A stretch of 64,000 bases of DNA from Clostridium sp. CAG:590 (GTDB taxonomy: Bacteria > Bacillota > Clostridia > Lachnospirales > Lachnospiraceae): assembly GCA_000431135.1 (NCBI GenBank), contig HF987815.1:51245-115244 (forward strand). Reading direction: 5' to 3'. The translations under genes were made by a program, and so were the position numbers. Shown here one piece after another: positions 56,974 to 64,000 of this stretch. Each line of letters begins with the position of its first letter. Within the stretch, counting starts at the first letter, position 1. The notes beneath the pieces are model-generated. The model was not told the origin of the DNA. It ran no database searches and was given only the letters and a program-made list of their open reading frames with translations.

Positions 56974-58029
56974 CTATTTCTTCCTCCTCTCCAATAACCG
57001 TCTGCGGATCTCTCCGGATTCTTCTTTCATACCGAAATAACTTGCACCCGGATTATGTAACAACAACTGTCCGGAATGTTCTTCCATTCGTTTCTTTAAA
57101 TTCTCGCTTGCATTGGTAAGTTCTGCAAGGGAACGCTCGATCCGTTCCTTTCTCGCAGCTGCCGTCTCCTGTCGTTTCTCCTTGCGCTCCGCAGCCTGCT
57201 CTTCCCTGCGTTGCTGACGCTCGGCTGTCTCTTTTTCCCATTGCTGTTGTCTGACTGCCAACTGTTCCTTTGACTCTGCAACCGATTCTGCAATCCGTTC
57301 CCGGGTCTCACTAACGGTCTCGGCAAACTTCTCTTTCCTCTCATCCAGCGATTCCGCCAACCGTTCTCTCGACTCTGCCAACTGTTCCTTTGACTCTGCA
57401 ACAGACTGTGCAAATTGTTCTCTTCGTTCCTCTACCGTCTCGGCAAATGCTTCCCGCTTCTCAGCTACTACCTCTTCCATACGCTTCTTCAATTCTTCTG
57501 CCTGAATGATCAACGCACGCAGATCCATAGCCTCGCGGAATGCATTTGCAAAGTCATATGCCATACAGATTGTAACAATAAATGTCAGAATATTCACTAC
57601 ATTCTCATTCCACATGGCAATAAACTTCACAATCGGTGGATGAATCACATATACCATAAGAAGACTCAGTCCACCCCATGCAAGGGAGGAGCTTAGACAA
57701 ATATGTCCCTGAAACTGTATCTTCTTATAACTGTAATCCCAATACCGCACCTTAAACAGCTTGACCATGACAACACCTGTAATATATTCCAATATCGTTG
57801 CGGCAATCATTCCTGCAAAATAGACGCCTACCGGATGATCTGCATAGGGCAGTGTAACCAGCAATACCAGAATCGCACCGGAACCATATAGTGGAAGCCA
57901 CGGTCCTTTCATAAATCCCCGATTCGTAAGCTTATGCGTTCGTAGCGACACATACGTCGACTCAAACACCCAGCCGAATATACAATAAAAATAGAAATAT
58001 ACTAACCAACTGTTAAAATGAAACTGCAC
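56974..58029 (-). CDS. CmpB-family membrane protein with long coiled coil
   Basis: A 351-residue protein. Residues 1-165 hold about five membrane segments (VYFYFYCIFGWVFESTYVSL; GSGAILVLLVTLPY; FAGMIAATILEYITGVVMVKLF; SLAWGGLSLLMVYVI; VNILTFIVTICMAYDFANAF) and match the putative ABC-transporter permease type called CmpB. Residues about 180-310 form a coiled coil made of approximate repeats around ESKEQLAES, EERREQFAQ and DERKEKFAE. The end is GEIRRRLLERRKK. The start is uncertain: the GTG at 58029, nine bases after GAGAAAGG, is preferred over a TTG at 58038. Function unknown. Confidence 0.75.
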   Translation of the reverse strand: MQFHFNSWLVYFYFYCIFGWVFESTYVSLRTHKLTNRGFMKGPWLPLYGSGAILVLLVTLPYADHPVGVYFAGMIAATILEYITGVVMVKLFKVRYWDYSYKKIQFQGHICLSSSLAWGGLSLLMVYVIHPPIVKFIAMWNENVVNILTFIVTICMAYDFANAFREAMDLRALIIQAEELKKRMEEVVAEKREAFAETVEERREQFAQSVAESKEQLAESRERLAESLDERKEKFAETVSETRERIAESVAESKEQLAVRQQQWEKETAERQQRREEQAAERKEKRQETAAARKERIERSLAELTNASENLKKRMEEHSGQLLLHNPGASYFGMKEESGEIRRRLLERRKK

Positions 58030-58166
58030 GACAATCAACCTTTCTCATTCGTTCTTCCTGCGGATGCCCACACTTATCCTGTTATTGTAGCACAAACCTT
58101 CGCATTTGACTAGACACACTTACCCTTGCACAGTGAGATGAAAGACGACGCAATTTCCCTTTTTCT

Positions 58167-58775
58167 CTATTCCAGGCCTTCTGCTGCCATCTCAGCCTTA
58201 ATTGTGTCCTCCGATGCTGCCATCGCCTGCAAGGTCTTTTCTAATAATTCATTTAATTCCCAGCCAAGCTGATTGGCTCCCCGTTCAATTACCTCTCTCG
58301 AACAGCCTGCCGCAAAACCCTTTGACTTATATTTCTTCTTAAGGGATTTCAGTTCCATGTCTTTCGTACTCTTTGACGGACGCATTAACGCCGCTGCCCA
58401 GATCAATCCGGTCAACTCATCTGCCGCAAATAAAACCTTTTCCATCTCATGAACCGGTTCCACATCAATTGTTACGCCACATCCCACGGTAATGCCATAT
58501 CCATGCGAGCATACTGCATGAATCACATCTTCACCCACACCAGCTTCCCGCAGCATTTCCGGTGCTTTCAGGCAATGTTCTTCCGGGTATAACTCAAAAT
58601 CAATATCATGTAATAATCCTACAATGCCCCAATACTCGGCATCTTCACCATATCCTAATTCATTGGCATACCATTTCATGACTGCCTCTACCGTCAAGCC
58701 ATGCTGAATATGAAATGGATCTTTGTTGTACTTCTTTAACAGGTTAAATGCTTCCTCTCTTGTTATTGTTTTCAT
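58167..58775 (-). CDS. HD-domain hydrolase (HDIG type)
   Basis: A 202-residue cytoplasmic HD phosphohydrolase. IQHGLTVEAVMKWYA near 23-37 (first His), GIVGLLHDIDFELYPEEHCLKA near 50-72 (HD and the following His), AVCSHGYG (His near 90), and ADELTGLIWAAALMRPSKS (Asp). It closely resembles predicted HDIG proteins of Clostridia whose substrate is not known. AGGAG lies ten bases before the ATG. No partner genes; upstream is a gene-poor stretch (58776-58979) with nothing clear in it. Confidence 0.84.
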   Translation of the reverse strand: MKTITREEAFNLLKKYNKDPFHIQHGLTVEAVMKWYANELGYGEDAEYWGIVGLLHDIDFELYPEEHCLKAPEMLREAGVGEDVIHAVCSHGYGITVGCGVTIDVEPVHEMEKVLFAADELTGLIWAAALMRPSKSTKDMELKSLKKKYKSKGFAAGCSREVIERGANQLGWELNELLEKTLQAMAASEDTIKAEMAAEGLE

Positions 58776-58979
58776 GATGCAACATCTCCTTTATCTAAAT
58801 TCCATTAAACATATCCCATTGACATCTCTTCTCATCTTGTCAAATTATTTATTTTGCTTTCTATTTTTCTTGATATTCCTTCCACCAATCGATAATCTAT
58901 TGCATATATTTTTTTCTCTGTGAATCCATGTAAATGTGTAGTTCCAAATGCTAATGCATTTGTTTTATAGAAAAGCATC

Positions 58980-60176
58980 TTACTTCTCATCCACCACCTG
59001 AAAGATGTAGAACTTCAAATAATACGACTCATCCGCCGCCCAAAGAATCGGATGATCCGGTGACTGTGTACGGAACTCTACCTGACGCAGCCGCTTATGC
59101 ACCGAATGTGCCGCCTCATTGATCGTCTTGGTAAACAACTCATAACTCATAAAATGGGAGCAGGAACACGTTGCAAGATAACCGCCATCTTTCACTAATT
59201 TCAGTCCCCGCATATTAATCTCCCGGTATCCTTTTGTCGCATTCTTAATGGAATTTCTGGACTTGGTAAATGCCGGCGGATCAAGAATCACCACATCATA
59301 CTGCGCGCCCTGTTCCTCTAACTTCGGCAGCAGATCAAATACATCGGCACTCTGGAATCGCACCGTATCAGATAAACCATTAAGTGCTGCATTCTCTGTT
59401 GCCTGTGCCACCGCAAGGTCAGATGCATCCACACCAAGCACGGATGCTGCTCCGGCAATTCCTGCATTTAGTGCGAAGGAACCTGTATGGGTAAAACAGT
59501 CTAACACTTTCGCATCCTTGCAGAAACGTTGTACCGCCAGACGATTATACTTCTGATCTAAGAAAAATCCGGTCTTCTGCCCATCCTTTACATCTACGAT
59601 ATATTTGACACCATTTTCTACGATCGGAACCTTCGTATCAAATTCTTCGCCAATAAATCCCTTATATAGCTCCATGCCTTCCTGCCTGCGCACCTTCACA
59701 TCACTTCGCTCATACACACCACGAATCGTAATGCCATCTTCTGCCATTACCTCCTTCAAAGCATCCACAATCATCAACTTAAACCGGTCAATGCCAAGCG
59801 CTAATGACTGCACAACTAACACATCTGAAAACTTGTCTATAATAATGCCCGGCAGAAAATCCGCTTCCCCAAAGATCACACGGCAGGAACTCGTATCGAC
59901 TGCCTTTTTACGATACTCCCATGCATTTTTCACACGCATTTTAATAAATGCTTCGTCCACTTCGACATCTTCATGACGGGTCATCATCCGGATCGTAATC
60001 TTTGAATTCCGGTTAATGAATCCTTTCCCCATCGGATATCCATCGAAGTCTTTCACAATGACCATATCGCCATCCTCAAAACTTCCCATAATACTTGCGA
60101 TCTCATTATCGTATACCCAGGCTCCACCCGCCTTTAACGTACGACCCTCGCCCTTCTTTAAACTCACTATTGCCAT
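58980..60176 (-). CDS. 23S rRNA cytosine methyltransferase, RlmI-like
   Basis: A 398-residue class I SAM methyltransferase. An N-terminal PUA domain (1-75; LKKGEGRTLKAGGAWVYDNEIASI, RNSKITIRMM) is followed by an adapter (about 80-190) and the Rossmann domain, with GQKTGFFLDQKYNRLAVQRF near 205, the SAM motif VLDCFTHTGSFALNAGIAGA near 228, and catalytic DPPAFTKSRNSI near 300. The closing CSCSHFMSYELF is characteristic. E. coli RlmI makes m5C1962 in 23S rRNA. GGAGG lies ten bases before the ATG. Confidence 0.9.
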   Translation of the reverse strand: MAIVSLKKGEGRTLKAGGAWVYDNEIASIMGSFEDGDMVIVKDFDGYPMGKGFINRNSKITIRMMTRHEDVEVDEAFIKMRVKNAWEYRKKAVDTSSCRVIFGEADFLPGIIIDKFSDVLVVQSLALGIDRFKLMIVDALKEVMAEDGITIRGVYERSDVKVRRQEGMELYKGFIGEEFDTKVPIVENGVKYIVDVKDGQKTGFFLDQKYNRLAVQRFCKDAKVLDCFTHTGSFALNAGIAGAASVLGVDASDLAVAQATENAALNGLSDTVRFQSADVFDLLPKLEEQGAQYDVVILDPPAFTKSRNSIKNATKGYREINMRGLKLVKDGGYLATCSCSHFMSYELFTKTINEAAHSVHKRLRQVEFRTQSPDHPILWAADESYYLKFYIFQVVDEK

Positions 60177-60273
60177 AGCTATTCATCCTCCATATCTCTA
60201 CTCTGCGTATCAGTCATCCACCGAATGATCCTATCATCAAACAAATCCTACTCCTGCTTAATTACTTATACAC

Positions 60274-60300
60274 AAAAATGGGGCTGCACGAACAACCCCA
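60274..60300 (-). terminator. Terminator of the thrH-like gene
   Basis: TGGGG/CCCCA stem with an inner TG/CA pair (60279-60300), followed on the minus strand by TTTTTGTG. Confidence 0.8.
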
Positions 60301-60322
60301 TCCATTATACATTATGTGATTT

Positions 60323-60922
60323 CTATAATGCTGCCTTGATGGCTGCCATCAATTCATCATATGTCTCATATGCCGGTAACTGTGGATACTCTGCCTTGAT
60401 CGCATCCGTACTCTTGAACAGGAATCCTGCCTTACTTGCAAGAATCATACCAAGATCGTTGTGGCTGTCACCACTTGCAATCGTGTCATAACCGATTGAC
60501 TGTAATGCCTTAACTGTAGTTAATTTTGACTGTTCACAACGCATCTTAAAACCGGTGATCTCGCCGTCATCTGCTACTACTAATTCATTACAGAAGATCG
60601 TCGGATATCCTAACTTCTTCATCAAAGGACCTGCAAACTGCGAAAAGGTATCACTGATGATAATAACTTGTGTAATACTTCTCAACTCGTCTAAGAATTC
60701 CTTTGCACCCGGAATCGGATCAATCTTTGCAATTGTCTCCTGAATCTCATTCAATCCCAATCCATGCTCTTTCAATATATTCAAGCGGAAGTTCATTAAC
60801 TTATCATAATCCGGCTCATCTCTTGTCGTTCTCTTAAGCTCCGGAATTCCGGTTGCCTCACTAAATGCGATCCAAATCTCCGGTACTAATACACCCTCTA
60901 AATCCAAACATACGATATTCAT
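60323..60922 (-). CDS. thrH: Phosphoserine phosphatase / homoserine phosphotransferase (ThrH-like)
   Basis: A HAD-family phosphatase of 199 residues. The nucleophile motif is CLDLEGVLVPEIW (Asp near 7, with Glu two residues later instead of the usual Asp, as in ThrH), motif II VIIISDTFSQF near 96, and motif IV ASGDSHNDLGMI near 150. The length and the RTTRDEPDYDKLM cap match ThrH, which removes phosphate from phosphoserine and can transfer it to homoserine. GGAGG precedes the start. It is monocistronic. Confidence 0.87.
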   Translation of the reverse strand: MNIVCLDLEGVLVPEIWIAFSEATGIPELKRTTRDEPDYDKLMNFRLNILKEHGLGLNEIQETIAKIDPIPGAKEFLDELRSITQVIIISDTFSQFAGPLMKKLGYPTIFCNELVVADDGEITGFKMRCEQSKLTTVKALQSIGYDTIASGDSHNDLGMILASKAGFLFKSTDAIKAEYPQLPAYETYDELMAAIKAAL

Positions 60923-61058
60923 CTCTCATCCTCCGTTATACTCATATTCATCGATTCGCGCCAATCCAGCATGCACTTTATTACTCTGAATTGCCATAAA
61001 CTATGTTCTATTATATGTTATGTCTCCCATCGTTGCAAGCAGGAAATATCCTTTTATA

Positions 61059-61763
61059 TTACAACTTCTCTTCAATCCGTTCTTTCAATGCTTCAATCTC
61101 TTCTTTCTCCCGGTCAATGAACATGATAGAAAATGCAACTACCAACAGCACCGCACTCACAAAGATCGCATGTCCTCCCAGATATCCGATCGCGATATTT
61201 CCCATGACCGCACCAAAGATAAAGAACGCAATAATTCCAAAGTAAAGGATTCCATTATGCAGGCTATGTACATCCCTATCCTTCACATAATCACACATAT
61301 TCTGTGTGGCACTCCGCAGGTTACCGATACACATTGTTGTAGCAATGCCTCTTCCATGAATCTTACGGAAACTCTCTACCTGAATACCACACGCCAGAGA
61401 AGTCAGACTGTTCGCAAGCAGATTCATATTCATCGGAATAAAGCCAACTGCAAACAAGATAATTGCCTCCAACAATACGGAAAGCTGTCTCCAATGCAAC
61501 TTCTTATTTCCTGTCATCCGAACCAGATCCGCCATCGCAATACCAATGGTAAAAGCAATGATCGGGCAGAAATAATGCATTGCCTTTGCAAACTCTCCCT
61601 GCGATAAATACACGCCAAACAGTAACATGTTACCGGTCTGTGCATTGGCAAACACTTTGCCTCTTGCCATATAAGAATATGCATCCATCATACCGCCGGA
61701 TATAGCAAGTAACACACCTAGTTCAATGGATTCCGATGTCTGTTTTGCTTTACTTACATTCAT
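61059..61763 (-). CDS. DUF1275 (YoaK-type) membrane protein
   Basis: A 234-residue membrane protein with about six hydrophobic segments. The opening ELGVLLAISGGMMDAYSYMARGKVFANAQTGNMLLFG is the DUF1275 signature, and CGIQVESFRKIHGRGIATTMCIGNLRSATQNM is its second conserved block. Function is not established for the family, although transport has been proposed. AGGAG lies nine bases before the ATG at 61763; an ATG three codons earlier is closer and less likely. Confidence 0.87.
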   Translation of the reverse strand: MNVSKAKQTSESIELGVLLAISGGMMDAYSYMARGKVFANAQTGNMLLFGVYLSQGEFAKAMHYFCPIIAFTIGIAMADLVRMTGNKKLHWRQLSVLLEAIILFAVGFIPMNMNLLANSLTSLACGIQVESFRKIHGRGIATTMCIGNLRSATQNMCDYVKDRDVHSLHNGILYFGIIAFFIFGAVMGNIAIGYLGGHAIFVSAVLLVVAFSIMFIDREKEEIEALKERIEEKL

Positions 61764-61868
61764 GGTCGTCATCTCCTAATCTTGTATATAGTGCATTCCC
61801 CAGTGATTACTCTACCAATAATCAACTGTAATGTATTCTCCCCGATAATAACCTTTCATCCGGGTGCT

Positions 61869-61897
61869 ATTATGACACTCTCCTTATCTCTTGTCAA
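61869..61897 (-). promoter_or_regulatory. Sigma-A promoter of the DUF1275 gene
   Basis: TTGACA (61892-61897), 17 bp, CATAAT (61869-61874) on the minus strand, about 105 bp before the start codon. Confidence 0.75.
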
Positions 61898-61963
61898 TGA
61901 ATCGGATGACACAATTGCAAAACTCTAAGAACTGCAGCTTTCCCAGAACCTATTGCCTATTCA

Positions 61964-64000
61964 TTATTTATCTTTTGTCTCTTTCTCCCGGAGATTAACC
62001 ACAAGTGCATAGATCTCCGGATGCCGCTCCTTCAGGTTCTGATCCAGTATATGCCGCCGCTCCTTGAATCGCTGTGCCAGTTCCGGATGCTCCTTTGCGA
62101 TCCGGTCATGCACCTCTCTTCTGTGTTCCTCAATCCGAATAGCAAGTGACTGCTCATCCTTACCCGATATATGTACAATCTCTTTCAAATGTTCTTCGAG
62201 ATGTTCTAACCATTCATCTTCATCTAACGCTTCCATATGTGCCCAGCGTCCATGAATCAATTCTTCCACGTCACCCGTCCTTTTCAGCTGCTCAATCTGT
62301 AACCGGATCTGTTTCTCCATCTGTTCTTCCGATTCTGCACCAAATGCCCAGACAAATTCCTGCACCCGGTTGTCTGCACGTTTTCTGGATGCGCTTTTCT
62401 CTTCGTTCGTCACACCACCTTCCAGCGGATACGGACGGCAAATCCCCATATCCTTCAACGCAATGTGAATTGTCCGGCGCACACAGCCTTCCTCAATCAG
62501 ATGTCCTAACCCTAACTTCCGGAACTGCCCATTCACGGATGCAATATGCTCTGTGATATAAAACCGGATTCCTTTTGCCTTCAGAGACTGATATAGCAAT
62601 TCCAGACTATCCGCCGCTGTGATATCGACACTTCCCACACCGCTGGCATCAAGAATCACCGCTTTGGTGTCGTCCTTGATTGCATGTTCAATATCCGTCT
62701 TCAACACCTGAATATTCGCAAAGAACAGATTACTGCTAAACCGATAGATCACAACACCTTCCACCGGATGAATCTGACTGCTTTCCTTAATATCCCGAAA
62801 ATGACTGTGCCCCGGCTGGATACCAAGAAAACATCTTGCCGGCTTTGACGTCCGAATGATCATTTCTGAAAATGACAGAAGCACTCCGATCAGTACCCCA
62901 TTGACCGTGCCAAGCATTAACACTCCAAAGAAAGCACCCATAAAGATAAAGAACTCTGTACGGCTTACTCTCCACAATCTCGCTGCTAAATGAAACTCGG
63001 TTGCTCCAAGCAATGCGGAGATCACAATAGCCGTCAAAATCGGAACTGGAAGATAACCAATGAAGCCCGTTCCCACCAGTAACAACACGATCATTGAAAG
63101 CCCTGCCACAATTCCCGTAAGCTGCGTCTTTGCCTGATACTGCTCACCCATTGCCGTTCTTGATACCGAACCATTGATCGGACAGCAGCCGGTAAATGCC
63201 GCTAAAAAATTACCCATGGAAAAAGCCAGGATCTCCTGATTATCATCCAGCCGGTAACCATTCTTGTTTGCAAAATTATTCTCTGCCAATAACGTCTCTG
63301 CCATGATCACCACCGCAACCGACAGACTGATCGTAACCGTCTCTTTCAATGATACTGCAGTAAATGATGGCACACTCCATCTTGGCATCCCTGTCTCAAC
63401 CGCATCTAACGTCTTCACTCCCCATTGCTCCACAGGAAAGAACTTTGTCATAACTGCTCCCGCTGCCATCAATAAAACTGCCATCGGAAACTTAGGAACC
63501 ACTCGTTTGGCTATCAGAAGAATTGCCAATGCAATAAGACCGAGCACAATGGATGGTACATTAATCGTAGATACCGTACCTGCAATATGCTCGATCAACT
63601 CCGGCAATTCTCCTACACCTGCCGTTCCACCCATCAGCTTCGGTATCTGCATCAAGATAATTGTTGTACAGATTCCCGTAATGAATCCACCCATGACGGG
63701 AGCCGATATGTAATTGACCAACTTACCCGCTTTCATCACATAAAATGCAAGCAGCCATAATGCTACAAAGAAGGTCAGCACCGGAACCACCTGCATTGCC
63801 TCAGCCGATCCACTCTCCACTCCAAGACTTAATAAGGCAGAACCGATCAACGCTGCCGGTGCCGCATCCACCCCAAAGATAAATTGCGGTGATGTCGAGA
63901 ACAACGCAAAGATCAGGATTGGAAACACCGAACCATACAGACCATATACCGCCGGCAGTCCTGCAATCTGTGCGTATCCCATGGAAATCGGTATGGATAC
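61964..64000 (-). CDS. SulP family anion transporter with STAS domain (5' end cut)
   Basis: A transporter of at least 678 residues; the start lies beyond the right edge (the frame is open to base 64000, reading VSIPISMGYAQIAGLP at the cut). The membrane part has the SulP signature (GYAQIAGLPAVYGLYGS) and a full core (GCCPINGSVSRTAMG). A cytoplasmic STAS domain follows (VVIYRFSSNLFFANIQVL, with KAVILDASGVGSVDITAADSL). The last 150 or so residues are unusual: a charged, helical, Glu/Arg-rich extension (EHPELAQRFKERRHILDQNLKERHPEIY). The substrate could be sulfate, bicarbonate or another anion. Confidence 0.88.
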   Translation of the reverse strand, partial: VSIPISMGYAQIAGLPAVYGLYGSVFPILIFALFSTSPQFIFGVDAAPAALIGSALLSLGVESGSAEAMQVVPVLTFFVALWLLAFYVMKAGKLVNYISAPVMGGFITGICTTIILMQIPKLMGGTAGVGELPELIEHIAGTVSTINVPSIVLGLIALAILLIAKRVVPKFPMAVLLMAAGAVMTKFFPVEQWGVKTLDAVETGMPRWSVPSFTAVSLKETVTISLSVAVVIMAETLLAENNFANKNGYRLDDNQEILAFSMGNFLAAFTGCCPINGSVSRTAMGEQYQAKTQLTGIVAGLSMIVLLLVGTGFIGYLPVPILTAIVISALLGATEFHLAARLWRVSRTEFFIFMGAFFGVLMLGTVNGVLIGVLLSFSEMIIRTSKPARCFLGIQPGHSHFRDIKESSQIHPVEGVVIYRFSSNLFFANIQVLKTDIEHAIKDDTKAVILDASGVGSVDITAADSLELLYQSLKAKGIRFYITEHIASVNGQFRKLGLGHLIEEGCVRRTIHIALKDMGICRPYPLEGGVTNEEKSASRKRADNRVQEFVWAFGAESEEQMEKQIRLQIEQLKRTGDVEELIHGRWAHMEALDEDEWLEHLEEHLKEIVHISGKDEQSLAIRIEEHRREVHDRIAKEHPELAQRFKERRHILDQNLKERHPEIYALVVNLREKETKDK

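Noticed and set aside
1..64000. CRISPR arrays, tRNA or rRNA genes, transposases, prophage genes
   Set aside because: Looked for on both strands by eye; no regular repeat-spacer pattern, no cloverleaf with GGTTCGAATCC-type arms, and no recognisable transposase or phage protein was seen.

Overview
The window looks like a chromosomal segment of a flagellated, Gram-positive anaerobe of the Clostridia, most likely the family Lachnospiraceae. The evidence is a valS T-box leader, a Firmicutes-type L10 leader, a Bacillus-type SRP RNA, strong AGGAGG ribosome sites, BspA-like surface repeats, and a FliK-like protein, a short FliD-like protein and a flagellin of the kinds seen in that family. I cannot fix the genus from sequence alone. 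Most of the DNA is core chromosome, transcribed mainly on the minus strand. I saw no prophage, insertion-sequence transposase, CRISPR array, tRNA or rRNA gene.

Layout. 1-1.2 kb: a LytTR response regulator, a cut-off membrane protein that is probably its sensor, and a possible tiny Trp-rich peptide gene between them. 1.3-5.9 kb: a 1519-residue secreted surface protein. 6-11.4 kb: a metal ABC transporter without its binding protein, a HIT protein, a FliS-like chaperone, a TatD nuclease and a large membrane protein. 11.5-14.1 kb: the lipoprotein-paaK-ACT operon. 14.1-17.3 kb: a sodium symporter and a chromate-family transporter. 17.4-19.5 kb: a stand-alone reverse transcriptase (RT) preceded by a strongly structured non-coding segment, then a small unknown gene. 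19.6-24.6 kb: valS with T-box, a 478-bp palindromic element, and metY. 24.6-26.3 kb: an acyl-CoA ligase. 26.4-36.6 kb: rplJ, rplL, rpoB and rpoC, with two unrelated genes between rplL and rpoB. 36.8-43.4 kb: flagellar genes. 43.7-64 kb: housekeeping genes (plsC-like, malQ, pgi, deacetylase, murG, SRP RNA, tadA, rsmA, rRNA methyltransferase, thrH, SulP) mixed with several family-restricted unknowns.

The most interesting locus is the RT at 17440-18699. It has a YSDD catalytic motif, but not the QG motif of intron RTs nor the SQ motif of diversity-generating RTs. Immediately upstream lies a 168-nt segment closed by a perfect 14-bp stem and containing three further hairpins. That arrangement resembles retrons and defence-associated RT systems.

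Second are two large imperfect palindromes. One (22290-22767) sits between the valS T-box terminator and the valS start. The other (38079-38490) fills the gap between convergent flagellar genes. They share collinear internal blocks, which suggests a dispersed repeat or RNA family.

Third is a 15-bp operator-like sequence (CGTTAAAGCTTTAAA) found just downstream of two near-consensus promoters, those of the symporter and of the acyl-CoA ligase. It suggests one regulator controlling uptake and CoA activation of an organic acid.
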